Assembly (NCBI GenBank): GCA_013399895.1
Contig: VXBA01005863.1
Location: 124,001 to 188,000 of the forward strand
Origin: Serilophus lunatus
Lineage: Eukaryota; Chordata; Aves; Passeriformes; Eurylaimidae
Direction of reading: 5' to 3'
Length of the DNA: 64,000 nt
Part shown: positions 14,701 through 27,806 of the stretch, piece by piece
How the letters are laid out: each line of letters opens with the position of its first letter
How positions within the stretch are numbered: position 1 is the stretch's first letter
Program-made: the position numbers and the translations under genes
The notes under the pieces: model-generated
Databases searched by the model: none
Told to the model about the DNA's origin: nothing
What the model saw: only the letters and a program-made list of their open reading frames with translations

Positions 14701-16663
14701 TTTATATCTATATATACATGTATGTGCTTATACAAATAATTGTACATGTGTACTGAATATGTGACAGTCTGAGATTTCTGACAGTTTCAGTCGGGGATTT
14801 TTATGCATTTTTATAATTTTAATAATTATTGGGAGTATTTGTCAAGACATTTATTTATGCAGTTTAATACACTGACATGTATTAAAGCAATCATATCCAT
14901 CAGCACAGGAAGAAACCAAATTTTTGAGGGCTGCATGTATTTTGGCAGGACCATCTCCACATTCTGTAAAATTACACGTTCATTATAATGCTGAGAAATA
15001 TGTCTGGAGGAACTTAGAGATTAATGGGTATATATAGAATTTCAAGTATGGAAAGAAAAGGTGTTAAGAGTTTGTACTAGAAGTTAACATTTTTATAGTG
15101 TTGGGGGAAACTGAAGTTCTTTGTTTATTACATTAGATATGCCTGGATATTTAATTTATTTGTGCTTTAAAATGATAAAGCGATTCCAGCAGAGATGTAT
15201 AAATATAATTTTTTAATGTCCCTGTTAAAACTAAGGTAAATATTGTCAAATATCCAGTATATCTATCATTGAAGTGTTTGTGCCTAGAGTACTGTAATAA
15301 AGAATCATAAATATAGCCAAACCTTATAGGAAACAAATGGACATTGCTGCCTACCTACATTATAACCCATAATTTAAAACAATTATCATGTATACACTCT
15401 ATGCACATAAATACTGTGTATGAGAATATATAAACCCTTGTCTAGATATAAATTCCTGATAGACTGAATTAGTTCAGCAGATTTCAGGTTTGTCTCTCTA
15501 GGTTCTGCAGGGAAATGGATTTTACAGCACATAGAGGCTTTGCTCTTTGTTATTTTATGTATCAATGGACAAGAACATCTTTCTTCAATATAAACTGGAA
15601 TTCTGGTGTTGTAGCCAAATGCTGGACTCAAGGCATAATACGTAACAAAATAATACTTGCCATTTTTAGGCAAGGCAAAGTAGGAGAAAAGGAAATATCA
15701 GTGTTCTGTGTAGTGTAGATAGGACGTTTTAAAACATTTTTCACTAAATGTGTTGAGATGAGGGATCTCATCTGCTTACAAACACCTTGTCTGCTCAGCT
15801 GCCTTAGCTGCTTCACTGAGAGTAATATCAGGATGCTCTGCCGTCCAGCAGACTATGAACCATACTGCTGTTTCTGTTTTTCTCTGTGTTCTGAGATAGA
15901 GTTAGCTGTATAAACATTAATTGTGAACAATAGGATTACCATTCCTGCACTTCATATTTTTTTGAACAGGGAAAACCCTGCCGTGGTTCAGTACTTACTA
16001 TGTTCCAGTGAAACATCAAGGGCATCACGGACCCGGAGTATACAATAAGATTTACATTTTTAGCAATAATGAAACTTGAAGAAGTTTTCATTATTCCTTG
16101 TCATGTAGGAAAATATATGAGATCACTTTCAGCTCTTCTCACCACTTACTATTTATGATAGAAGCATACACACAAAGGATGCGAATACATGTTGCACAGG
16201 TCATGAGTTCCAGTTTAAGATTGGTGGGATGCTTGGAGTGGATGTTTTGTGGATCCCTTTGGGATGAAGGGAGAAATAAGTAGTTGCCTGGAACAGTGGG
16301 GAAGTTGTTTTATGGCCCAGGGGATGCCCTTGGATTCCTGTAGCTCTATATGCACTGAAATTGTAATATTTACAATGGTTTCAGTGCATCTAAACTTCCG
16401 ATTTATGCTTTCAAAGATTTCAAATTGACTGTAGATATTGGCAGTCAACACCATAATATAATGTCCTGGGCCTTCAGCTGACTTTGAGACTTTGTATCAG
16501 ACATTAATGAAAGGCAGAAGGGTCATCTCCTGCAGGAAAGATACACAAAAAGTAATAAAAAAGAATTTGTGAATTTTTCATCAGGGTGGTCCTGAGAACC
16601 TAAGAGCTGAAGGCAGAAGACATGGCAATAAATAAAGAGATTCACCTTCTATGATATTTACAT

Positions 16664-16692
16664 ACACACACACACACACACACATATATATA
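16664..16692. repeat. (CA)n/(TA)n microsatellite
   Basis: About ten CA dinucleotides run directly into four or five TA dinucleotides. It is a simple-sequence locus in intron 1 and likely polymorphic. Confidence 0.97.
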
Positions 16693-17825
16693 AAATACAA
16701 AAAGAAGCTTGTGCAAAGAATAGAAAGTAATGCCATTGAGTCCTAGTTTCACAGACTTTCTTTCAAAAGTGTTTTCATACAAAGAATACCAAAAATATGC
16801 TCATATGTCATAGTGATGACTGTAAGAAATCAAGCAGAATTAAAAAAAAAAAGTAATACAATGTTAGCTCATTATACTATCTCCTGTAATACATACAGAT
16901 TCCAAGTTATGCTACAGTTTCCCAGGTTCACTGAAAGTTTACATATAAGCTGGCAGACCAATAGAGTAACCAGAACTATTTATGTAGTTTAAGATTACAT
17001 TTTTCAAGAACAGTATGTAATGTAGTGAGGAGATACTTCAGTGGAACTAATTTTAAGTCACATGTGCATCTTCTAGAAATGAGCCAATAGGTATCTAAAT
17101 ATTCTTCTACACAGAAGGTGTTCCAAAATCAGTCATTCTGAAAAGTAGTCCTCACCAAAAGTATCTTTGCCAAAGAAAATTAATTAGTTTCATACTCTAC
17201 TAGAAAACTATTTTTTAAAAAAACCCCACGGATGTTAATTTGTTTAGGGTAATATCACAGATCTTGCATTTTTTATAACTATGTCTTCCCCTTCAGTGTA
17301 TATTTGGCAGAGTTCATGTTTTCAGTTAACCGTATAATAGAATTAATATAGTTTATAGAATTAAGGGGTTTAGAAAGTTATATGAAGAAAGAAAAATATG
17401 ATTCTCATTGTAATAAAATTTACAAATGTTAACATTAAGCTAGATAATTCCTTGAAGCAGAAATATTACTAATCAGTAGAAAATGAGAACATATTGGTAC
17501 ACATTACTTGTTATAAGTACCTTCCTTATGGGATCATTCAATTACATTTGATGTGATTCTCAGCTATGCTGCTCATTTACTTTATTAAGCCTTAAGGTTA
17601 AAAAACCTAGAGAGATTGACTATTTAAACAAATGTAATTAGAATTTACTCTTGAATATTTTGTATGCTTTTGTAAAAACTGTTAATAATTACATTTGAAG
17701 TTGCAAATAAATTTCATTCATAAATATTTTCATAGGTCTAGAATTGGCTATTTTAGACACTTTCTCATTGAATTTCCTAATTTTGCTGATTTGTTTTATC
17801 CAGAACAATTTCTTCTATTTATATC

Positions 17826-17905
17826 ATTATGTGTGGTTTGCTTTTCTTGTTTGTTTTTGTTTCTTTCCTTTGGGTTTTGTTTTGCCCTTTTTTTTTTAAA
17901 AAAAA
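17826..17905. repeat. T/TTTG-rich low-complexity tract ending in T-A palindrome
   Basis: The tract is T-rich with G and C interruptions and ends in a run of T followed directly by a run of A (17888-17905). The run can fold back on itself. No poly(A)-tailed insertion could be tied to it. Confidence 0.8.
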
Positions 17906-19310
17906 TTGTTTTTTAAATTCAAGAGACTCTTTTATTGACTTTCTTCAAAAAGTTTCATTAGGAGCTAAGTTTTCCAAAACTTTTCTCAGTTCAAAGGAGA
18001 TTTTACTACAGAGTTTGATTCCAGATATTGAGAATGCGAGCTTAGGTCTGAAGCCAAGTATTAAAAAAATCCTAAATAAAGAATACTGAAATAAATAGAA
18101 CTATAAAGAACTATAAAATACCATATAGTTGGCCAGATCTTCACCTATAATATTCTTTACTCATCCTCTACAGCAATGGACTTTCTACAGTTTTTACAGT
18201 TTGCCCACAGAATCCCTATCAATATTTTATTACCTGTACTGTTAGAACACTATTCACTTAATACTTAAAATAAGCTTCAATTACTGAAGTTTCATGGACA
18301 TCTAGCTTTATGACCACTCTTTGTCTTCTGTACACTTTCCCAAATAACATACATCTTTCTTGAATTTCAACATTCAGAACTGCTGCACACACTATACTGA
18401 TGCTGAATGCAACAGAAAGATTACTTCATGTGTAATGGAATAATTTCTTACATCGGTTATCCCTGATTTCTTCTGACAAAACCTGCAGAAGAAAACCAGT
18501 TTTGTTTGTTGTCTTTTGCTTTGGTTTTTTATAATTTTTTTCCTTAACTACTTGAAAGGCTTTTCTACATTTATAGCATACTTTTATTTCACTGAAAGTT
18601 GCTGTAAAACCAAGCTGAACAACGAAGAGGACAAGTGTCATTAGTTTATTGGAAGTCAACTGACTTAGAAATCATAGTGTCAGTGGGCTGGGGCTGGATC
18701 AAACAGTGTTTGATTATGTGAGGACAATGCAGCTTTGGTTTCACTGGTCACAGTGAAATTGCATCTATTTAATTATGCTTTATATCCAGACAGTAAACAT
18801 ATGAAATGTCAAAGATTCAGACATTCAAGGATTCAAAGATTTAAGGAAAAGTATCTTTGATGTGTTTGGAACATTTGGTTTGGAAAAAACAATCCAGTGC
18901 TTTAGTTCAGAAATGCATATATTTCAGCATGAGGTAGTCCAGAAAAGTATACACATTCTGCAAGTCATTTGTTTCTCTGTGAGGATGACAATTTGGAAAA
19001 AAATTATCTAAGTAAGAAATCAAAATAATGAGTTACAATATTACCAAAACCCATAAAATTGCAAAAACAAGTACAGAACAATTAATTATGAAAACAATGC
19101 AAATAACTGCTATTAATTAATGTACAACTGAAAAACTAACGGGCATATTTTATTATTATTTTAGCGACCTTAAGGCTACAAATCTGGGTAAATTGAATTT
19201 GAAAAGAGAAAGCACAGAGTTTCTGCTGTCAGCTTTCCTAAAAAGTGTTTGACTACATATAGAGTTGCTGTATTACTTTTCTGGTTCCTCTTAGAATTGA
19301 AACACAAAAA

Positions 19311-19360
19311 TATATTTCACAACCAATGTATTTCATAACAAGTATATTTCATAACCAATA
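19311..19360. repeat. Imperfect tandem repeat, about 16-18 bp, three units
   Basis: Three adjacent units of the type 'tatttcacaaccaatg' (19311-19328, 19329-19342, 19343-19360) differ by a few bases and by unit length. It is a minor local duplication. Confidence 0.7.
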
Positions 19361-21140
19361 ATTTATATTTGAATATACCACATATAACAACGTGGCTTTC
19401 TGTGAATCCAGTTTGTGTAGCAGTCACTTAAAATTTACACTTTAGCTTAGCAAGTTGGATTTCATAAATTTAATAAAATTATCAGTATATATCCTGTATC
19501 ACTTTAAAGTGAGTAATCAGGTATAGTTGTTTCAAGTGTGGTGACAGTGTTTTAACATTTATGCATAATTTATTGCCTTTATGTGCCATCCACGTTCATT
19601 TTCCTAATTCCCAATGATCATTTACAGTCAGAAATAGTGGAAAGATATATTCTGGTTGTTCTCTACTCATTTGATGTGTAATACATGAAAGAAGCACCAC
19701 TGTAAATTTTCCATTTTATCAATCTTTTCTCATTGACAAATAATTGTAGAATATGCTATATTTTTAAATAAATGTGATATTAGCTTTTTCAATACACAAA
19801 ACAAATTACTTTTCTCAGTGTTAAAGTCCTTTCTAATCGCTTTTGCTTCTGCAAAAGTCAAAGAAATGCTACAGTACTCTATGTGTTATTCTCACTAGGC
19901 TTGTTTGTGCATTTATAAAATACAAATTACTTCAAATTACATATTTATATCTCATTCCTCAAGGTATTTAATCAGTGTGGGGAGGTATGACCCTCCCTCA
20001 AATAGAAAAGCACAAGAAAGAGGAATTGAATTTTCACTGGTTGTGCTGTGAGAGATCATTATTAATAAATATTAATGTATGCAAAACAAGACAATACGAA
20101 GAAGCTCTCACAAAATATCTTTCTAAAATTCCAAATGATGTGCAGTCTATGGTAGGAGAGGGAGAACAGTCTATTTTTTTAACTTGCATTCTTGTTCTAA
20201 GGCACTGTATGAAAAGGTCATATGGATACCATAGCAGTTTTTAGCATATAGCTACTTTGGACCAACATTATTTGATCAAAGTAAAAGCTCTTATTTTATT
20301 TATAAGCCATCTGCCACAAACCCTTGTAATTTACTTAGACCCTAAGCTACAGTTTCCATTTTAATAGTTCTATTAGTGTTTGGGTGGTTTCTATTAAGAT
20401 TATTCAATAAACATTGTCCAGAAAAAGCTAGATACTTTTAATGTATAATCCTCTGGAATGTTTATTAACCAATAACACTGAACCTTCTGACAGTTTTATT
20501 TTCGAGAATGTTATAATGTTCCTATGCATCCCACTGGTAATTCAGCATTACCCAAAACTCCTGTGCAATATAATGAGTCTTACTGAAAGCAGATGCAGCC
20601 AAACTAATAACAAGGACATCAATTTACTACTGAAAGCCATATAGTGTGAGGGGTGAGATGGGGGGGAAAGGAATGCAGAAAAGAATTCTGTTTTGCTTTT
20701 ACAAAAAACAAACAAACAAACCCCACAAACTTGAAATAAGTAGATACAGTACTATAAGGATTTGAAAATAAATAAAAAAATTGCACTGGAAAGAGTATTT
20801 CATCATGCATTACATATTTAACATTTAATTCAGAGTCTCTGGACAAATTGAATTTAACTTAATTATAGGGTGAAGGAGTCCTAAAAATTACTTAAACCTC
20901 TAAATGTTCTTGAATTTACTTTTGTGAATAGGTTTCTGCCTGTTGCATCTTCTGTGAGAACACCCTTCAGGGATCCTTTTATCACCTGTTAAATAGATAC
21001 TATTGCTCTTAACTAACCACAAAGAAAGCTCAATTCAGTACTCTTAATACAATGCCTCCAAAGAAGGGAAGTTTTCAGATGAAACACTATGCTTGGTCAT
21101 AATAAACTTGTAAATGTTGACTTCCTGCAATAAAAATAAT

Positions 21141-21180
21141 AGGTGAAATCTTGGCCTATTGGAGTCAATGGGAATTTTGG
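21141..21180. repeat. Fragment of an ancient dispersed repeat ('gagtcaatgggaattttg' type)
   Basis: The string 'ggtgaaatcttggcc' followed by 'ggagtcaatgggaatttt' is a signature I recognise from old, unclassified amniote repeats that carry 'attgaagtcaatggga' blocks. It is only about 40 bp long, and the family is not named. Confidence 0.5.
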
Positions 21181-23051
21181 CAATATTTTAGTAGAGCCAG
21201 TAATGCAACCAATAAATCTACTGAGCAAACTCAAATAAGTGGGTGAACGAAGTAAGGGGAATGAATGTAACAGAACCTCTACATTATTTAATTCTCTGTT
21301 CAACCTCCTTTGCTTGAGTGAATAGCTCTTGATACTCTAGAGATGTGCTCACAGAAACTATTGTGGCTGTATACTGAACACCAAATATTTACAAAAGCAT
21401 TTAATGAGTAATTCTGAAACAGGGAAGTCAGCTTTGTTGTTATAATGAGTCAGTATCAGATTCAATCTGAGATTGTTTTAAGGGTGAGTAACCAAGGGCA
21501 ATTGCCCAAGACTGGATTCTGTGAAGAGTGTGTTGGATTGCAGTAATTAAAAGTATGAGTTATCCAATATGCCTCAATCTATGCCTTGTTCTTGCTAGTC
21601 AAAACTGCTCTAACTCTACACAGATGCAGTTGGAAATTTCTATTTCAATCCTTTCTGTACTGTGAGTAAATAGGAGTTAAAAAACCCATTTAGTAATATA
21701 CATTTTTTTTATAATTATATCCTTATCTATGGTCTTTTTTATTTATATGTGGAAACATCTAATTTCTGATGTGTAATAAATGCAGTTACCACATTTTTCC
21801 ATGGATTTTTACAGGCATCCATTACACACATGCACCATGTGGCCCATGTAGAGCGAGGCAATTTCTGAAGGCTGCAGACTAAGAAATCATACACTGTACA
21901 ACAACACCAGAGCAATGCTATATTCCTATCTTAAAACAAAAGACACTGGATTTGAGGAAATGTGTGTGTTGGTAACCCACCATGAGCAGAGCCATGACTG
22001 GACAGCCCTGTCTCATTAGAAAGTGAAATTTGTGGAAGAAATTTGAACTTCTTGTTCAGATGTTCCAGAATCAGTTTCCCTATTCTGGACCTGAACATAG
22101 TAAAGGATAACCATCCAGTTTCATTAATAGGGATTATTTACAATTGAGGGATAAAAGACCCCCCAAAAACATTACTGGTTAGAAAACAAGAAGCAAAGGG
22201 TATTTAAAATTGTATTATCTTATGACAAAATGATACACAGACAAAATACTTCTTAACATAAAAGCATGGCATAGAAATGCAATGGATCTCTAAAATCTCC
22301 CTTGAATAATCATAATATCTGTAACACTTGTCTCACAGTAATAAACTAAATCAGAGCATTAAACTTACATCAGGAATGAAAAAGGGTGACATCCATTGCA
22401 GACATTTCTTTGCAATACAAAGTTTCCCTTGGCAATTAAATCTCATTTAAGTATTTATCGGACTATTCAAAAACAAATTTTACCGACCGCTTAAAACACT
22501 CTGGAGGATTCCAGCCCAGAGTGACTATCTGGTAATTCAATCAAACTTTTTTGTTGTCTGAAATTGTAGGACATCCAATTTAGTTGCAACCATCTGAGTA
22601 TTGCTTCTTCCAACTGGGGTAAATAAATAAAACATCAACTGTCTTATGCAGAAAATATTTTACTTTGTGGCACTGTTCTTTGCAAAACTGTTTATAAAAC
22701 CACTGAGGGCACATAAACGATCAAACTTGTAATATTTTGTGAGCTCAGGTGAAGGGGCTCATTAGAACAGCTGAGTAGTGACCCCTAAGCATAGGTACAT
22801 CTTTAGATAAGATAAAAGGAGCCCTTCTTGTTAATTATATTGTATATCTGACTCCTGCTCCTTTTTTCAGTCTTTAAATCAACTCCGTTTAGTTCTTACT
22901 ATTTAGTATTGCATCTTACCTTTCACAGTGAAATACACTTACCACTACAAAGGCAAGTCCAAAGTGATTAAATGCATAAGGAAAAACGGAGGTTGCTTAA
23001 GTCTGGAATCAGTGAACCATAAAAAGCTACGATCAGTCACAAAATGAAAAC

Positions 23052-23110
23052 TGAGGATCAAATCTTCACTAGGTGTAAACCAGCTGGACTCAAACTGATT
23101 TTAGTGGAAG
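23052..23110. repeat. Fragment of an ancient palindromic dispersed repeat
   Basis: 'tgaggatcaaatcttcac' then 'ggtgtaaaccagctgga' and 'tgattttagtggaag' match the order of a common old amniote repeat built around 'ggtgtaaatcag'. The same signature occurs as a clearer inverted repeat at 27502-27550. The copy is diverged. Confidence 0.5.
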
Positions 23111-24019
23111 GTATTGGAAATTGTATTCTGGGCTACCTTTCTTTATGTTAATACTTTATAAAGCACATCAAGCCAGAACAATGGTTGTATAAGTATACTT
23201 CATAATGTATACTAGCTCTTGGTTTATGATCTACTGTGACAGGGCAGCGACCCTGTCAGCTAGAAGGCAATAATGTTAACTAAAACAAACTGTAACAAGA
23301 AGTGGCCTTCTCTAGGTTACTGAGTTTATTTGGAGAGCCCTAGTTCAGATTCTGTTCAGCAGACCTCCAATGCAAGTCGAATATCAAGACAAAAACAGCA
23401 AAGGAGTGAATCAGCTTTCTATGCTTTGTGGCTAACGACTTCTTTTATTACCATGACAGTGTCTCTATTCCTTTGCAATTTTTGGTCACATTTAAACTAA
23501 GCCGCATTCATTGCTGAGTTCATGAAAATCTTTGTGGGGATCTAACGAAATAAAAAATCATATTGCTGAATGACTGAGAGACAGGCACAAACCAGAGGAG
23601 GTAGGATATCACAGGATTTCTTCCAGGAAGAACTTAACATGTAAGTTATGATATACAGGTGGGGCTTGGTGTTTCCCTGTGGTGCGCTTTGTTCTTTTAG
23701 GGGTCCATTTTGGAGCTGCCATGACATCTCCATGACAAATGCTCACTGCAACCTCGACACAGATGGAGTCAGGCAGAGCCTGCTCCAGTTCCTGCCAGCA
23801 GGCCACGATACTTGGAAGAACATTGGGATACTGGGACTGAGGGGGAGTAGATAGTCAGGTCCCTATCCCAACAGTCATAGGGTCAAATGAAACTTGGACT
23901 ACCCCTGAAAAATATTAGAATTTCCACTTTTGAACAATAATGCCAGATATGCATCCCTAGATGACCAGAATGCCTATACAGGAAAACGTTCTACAGTTAC
24001 AACCTTTTCTCTTTTACAG

Positions 24020-24175
24020 CTTGAGAACTACATTGTGGAAAATATGAAATCAGAGATGGTGCAGCTGCAGCAGAATGCTGTGCAGAATCACACTGCCACC
24101 ATGCTTGAAATAGGAACCAGCCTCCTCAGCCAGACAGCAGAGCAGACAAGAAAACTTACGGATGTTGAAACCCAG
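24020..24175 (+). CDS. ANGPT1: ANGPT1 exon 2 (coiled coil, human residues 100-151)
   Basis: This exon has 156 nt, 52 codons, and starts and ends in phase 0. It is bordered by 'cttttacag' and CAG|gtatgt. It begins LENYIVENMKSEM and ends TRKLTDVETQ. The protein part is the N-terminal half of the coiled coil through which angiopoietin-1 dimerises and multimerises before secretion. A sequon NHT at the position of human Asn122 is kept (N-linked glycosylation, established in the family). No cysteine is encoded, as expected for this segment. Differences from the mammalian sequence are mild, for example MVQL in place of MAQI. The upstream intron runs open for about 30 codons into the exon, but that extension has no family similarity and is not coding. 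Identification is very secure. Confidence 0.98.
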
Positions 24176-26317
24176 GTATGTTCCGGGAATAGTTTTCTAA
24201 AAGCTGTTAATTGCAGGGAAGGTTTCCCATCCTCATTCCTTTCTAAGGCATCATCACCCACAGAAAACATTTCAACACAAGGTTTCAAGAAACATTGCAC
24301 ACTCTGTTTCTTGGTACCAACAGTGCTGATGATTGACCCTTGCTATGTTGTCTTTCTTTTGGTTTCATTTGGTTAGTAATATTTAGCTCTGTGTATGTAA
24401 GAAAGGCAGGACTGTCCAGGAAACTGTATCACCATTTGACTTTCAATAAACAGCACAGCTACCAACTGTGAATGATACAAATGTCAAGCTAAATAATGAA
24501 CTTCATGCTAAATCAGAGCCTTTGATCTACATTGTTGTTTGTCTCTACTGTTCCAAGAAAGCTTGTTTCTTTTCTGCAAGTTGTTTCCAGCCATTTGAAA
24601 AGTAGTGTAAGCCTGCAGATTTAAACTGTGGAGAGGGACAAGCATGAGTTTCTTTATAAAACACTGTGTATTTTTATTACTGTAAAATTGTATAGCATCA
24701 TACGAATTTAAATAACCATTCCCATATAATTCCTAGCACTAAAATCACTGTTGTGATTGAAATTATGTATGTCACTGGCATAACACAGAGTACAATTTAA
24801 TACTGGGATTATTGCAAAGATATGTACCTTTTGCCTTTTGAATGTTTTTATCATTTTAAATGCATATTTGTTTTCCTTGTTTTTGCTGACTTCCTAAGGA
24901 TCTTTTAGCATATAGTTTGTTACTGGCTGCACTGCTTTCACTGTTCATCTTTAGAATAAGGGAATTAAAATATTGCATATATTTCTTTGTTCTACTAGCA
25001 TATGTACTTCTTGAAAGATTATATTTTCTGTTCTAATGTCCTTACTTATCTTTACAATAACATTACCAATTTTTTATGTATTCACATTAGAGTACAGTGA
25101 GAAATAACAGTAAGCATGAAAGACATATACACGTACCTTACATACATTCCCTGCGTCTTTTCCCCTATTATTTCCTATCATTTTGGATAATAGATCAATA
25201 TTCAATTTTAAGTGTTGTGATCTCAAATTACCACAGTTCCTAAAACATAGTATATTGACTTATGAGAATGTTGGGGAAAGTCTTTAATTCAATATCAGCA
25301 AAATATGTAATTGTAAACAAAAGAGGTGAAGACTTACTATAGTATCATGTGTTAGGTAAAGGAAGCAAAGGAACTCTTCTTACATCCCAAAAGGACTACT
25401 TAGGTGTTGAGTACTCATTCATGGTTTCCCCCTTTAAGCAGTTGAGTGACAAAACATACATTACCTCTATCTCACTTTTCCTTTAAGAATTCACTCCAAG
25501 GGAGATGAATCACTGGCAACTCCATGGAGGAGTTGATGACTTCCTCCTTTTATACCTATTGATGAAGAGTTTAAAGGATATTCAAGATACAAATGATAGC
25601 GGCTCTTCCTTGTTGCAGTACTTGCGCTGACTTTCAGCTTGGATTCCGTCTTCCTTCCTTCAGCACTATGAGAAAGTCCCTGTAGTCCCTGACTCTATCA
25701 TCAATCAGAAAAGAGTGTGCAGGTGGCTCAAGAAAGTGAAAAACAGACTGCTCTTGACAGTGATGGAGGCAGCCAGCTACATGGCAAAGTGATGAAGGTC
25801 CGTAGGCCACGAGAAGAAAGGCATGTCAGGTTCTCATGCTTGCAGTGTTCATACCAGAGCAGAGAGGTCTGAAGGATTGAAGATAGAGCCTCCGTCTCCT
25901 TAAAACTCACTAAAGCTCTCAACTCCCGATCCATCTAAAATCCCAGAGATTCCATTTGGGCTTTCTTCTCTATCTGAAGCTCTACTGACACTTTTCCTCT
26001 TTGGAAATCTGTTTTTACTTTCCTGACTTCTTACTCCTTGTGAACCTTCACAACACACCTTCAAGTTTTGCCAGTTCCTTCTGGAACTGTTGCGATGTGT
26101 TTTGGCACTTCCCAATGTACCCATCTTGAACAACAGCTGCATACTGACAATTTCCTAATTTTTCAACATCTATACCCTTATAAAAGGACAATTCATGTTG
26201 CTCTGAGAATGTCAATGATGTAAAACAAAAATAAGGCACTGAACTGAGCTTGAGAACCATTCTCATTGCTTTATGTTATGTTACAAATTCCTGTCAGGAA
26301 TGCTTTGAGGTCCTCAG

Positions 26318-26795
26318 CAAAGGAAAGACATAGACCTCTTGGAATTGGTCCAGAGGAAGGCCGTGAAGATGATGAGAGGACTGAAGCATCTCTCCTGTGA
26401 AGACAAGACTGACAGAGTTGAGATTGTTCGACACGGAGAAGAGAAAGCTCTAGAGATCTGACTGCAGTCTTCCAGTGCTTAAAGGGGGCCTCCAACAAAG
26501 GATGGCACAAATTATTTATCAGGCCTGTTGTGATAGGACAGGGGGTAATAGTTTTAACTTTAGAATGGTGGGTTTAGATTAAAGAAGGAAAGTTTTTACT
26601 ATGAGGTTGATAAAATACTGGAACAGGTTGCCCACAGAGGTGGTAGGTGCTCCATCCCCAGAAACATTCAAGGTCAGATTGAATGGGGCTGTTAGAAACC
26701 TGATCTAGTTGAAGACATCTGTGCTTATTCCAGAAGGATTAGACTGAATGACCTTTAAAGGTCCTTTCCAACCCAGACTATTCTATGAATCTATG
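26318..26795 (+). mobile_element. CR1 LINE, 3' fragment (ORF2 end plus 3' UTR)
   Basis: It follows the CR1 consensus for nearly 480 bp: 'ggtccagaggaaggccgtga', 'gagaggactgaagcatctc', 'tatcaggcctgttgtgatag', 'tactggaacaggttgccca', 'cattcaaggtcagattgaa', 'ggtcctttccaacccag' and the terminal 'ctattctatgaatctatg'. In translation this is the C-terminal third of the CR1 reverse-transcriptase ORF, broken by stops and indels. The 5' end is truncated at about 26318. The copy is diverged and inactive, in the same orientation as ANGPT1. Confidence 0.95.
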
Positions 26796-27501
26796 CATGA
26801 TAAAATGTTACCATAAAATCTCATGATGATGCTAATTAATGTCCTTCCAAGAAAAGTCAGACTCCATTAAAGAGGTATCATTTCCAGAAGTGATTGCATC
26901 GCAGCTGTTGTGTGCACACCTATTCACAAAAACTATTTACACACTCCTTCAGACTTTATGTAATGAATGACAATAATCCAAAACCATCAACTAACATCAC
27001 TTAATATTGTTTTCATTCTTGAAAACATTCTGCTATTTCTGCTTTTGAACTAATTGTTTTTAGAATCTAGTCTCTTTCATTTAGTTTAGTCTCCTTTTGG
27101 TCCAATGCACTTTTTGAAACTTGTGCTGCTCATACAAACCACAACAAAAGCGAAAGAGAATTTCATAAAGCAATATTTAGGGTCACAGACTTCATGTTAA
27201 AAATCTGCGCAAGTGTACAAGCAGTGACTACATAAGCAAACACCAGACTTCTGCCAACACAGCAAAAGAGAGTACTCAGGGGAAAGCTGAAGTAGAAGCT
27301 CTATTTACAAAACAGCAGAGGCAACACTTTGGCTTCAGTCCAAGGTACTCTCATACTTTTCTGGTTTAAGCATGCTTTGTAGGAATACATGTTTGAGGCA
27401 TGCCTCTTGTTCTTTCCATTGAAATGAAGTTTATTTGGCAGGCACTTTGTCTTTTTCTGCTGGTCTAGTACTATGCTACAGTAAACAGGTTGCCAGAATA
27501 T

Positions 27502-27550
27502 CAGCTGGTACAAATCAGTGTAGCTTGATTGAGCTCATTTGCACCAGCTG
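27502..27550. repeat. Ancient palindromic repeat fragment (inverted repeat)
   Basis: The left arm 'cagctggtacaaat' (27502-27515) and right arm 'atttgcaccagctg' (27537-27550) are reverse complements at 13 of 14 positions, around a 21-base centre. The arms and order resemble the old amniote repeat seen in part at 23052-23110. It lies 134 bases upstream of exon 3, outside the acceptor core. Confidence 0.7.
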
Positions 27551-27684
27551 AGCAGTTGAGGTTAAAATAGGATTTAGAAACTATTTTTAAAATTCATCAA
27601 ATCAGAATGAAAGGCTTGTATTATGCTGCTATAGTAAAACAATCAGAACAATACTAACATTAATGTTTTTAATTTCTCCTTAAG

Positions 27685-27806
27685 GTGCTAAATCAAACTT
27701 CCAGACTTGAAATACAGCTACTGGAAAATTCACTGTCAACATACAAGCTAGAAAAACAGCTATTACAACAGACACATGAAATACTAAAAATTCATGAGAA
27801 AAACAG
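27685..27806 (+). CDS. ANGPT1: ANGPT1 exon 3 (coiled coil, human residues 152-191)
   Basis: This exon has 122 nt: 40 codons plus the first two bases of a Ser codon completed in exon 4. The acceptor is 'ctccttaag' and the donor CAG|gtaaga. It reads VLNQTSRLEIQLLENSLSTY at its start and EILKIHEKN at its end. The NQT sequon corresponds to human Asn154. The leucine-rich heptads (L-x3-L-x2-L patterns) continue the parallel coiled coil. One visible change from the mammalian sequence is QQTHEIL where mammals have Asn for His. The length is the same as in mammals. Secure. Confidence 0.98.

Larger units (their letters stand above)
1..24019 (+). other. ANGPT1: ANGPT1 intron 1 (3' part), mostly unannotated AT-rich DNA
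   Basis: No coding exon could be recognised in this 24-kb stretch. It ends in a pyrimidine run and CAG at 24017-24019. Supported contents are a CR1 end (8390-8634), a non-LTR retrotransposon tail (11240-11600) with a related 3' end at 14664-14700, a CA/TA microsatellite (16664-16692), a T-rich tract (17826-17905), a small imperfect tandem repeat (19311-19360) and two old repeat fragments (21141-21180, 23052-23110). The remaining open frames are at most about 110 codons, with no recognisable domain. A less AT-rich stretch at 23645-23850 is unexplained. Confidence 0.85.
24176..27684 (+). other. ANGPT1: ANGPT1 intron 2
   Basis: Donor gtatgt at 24176; acceptor 'ctccttaag' ending at 27684, with a rather weak pyrimidine tract. 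It contains one CR1 copy (26318-26795) and an old inverted repeat (27502-27550). Elsewhere it is AT-rich with nothing recognisable. If the intron were retained, reading would continue about 67 codons past exon 2 to a stop at 24374-24376. Confidence 0.95.

Noticed and set aside
23930..24376. 148-codon + frame spanning exon 2
   Set aside because: Only 24020-24175 is angiopoietin; both flanks are intron with proper AG/GT borders.
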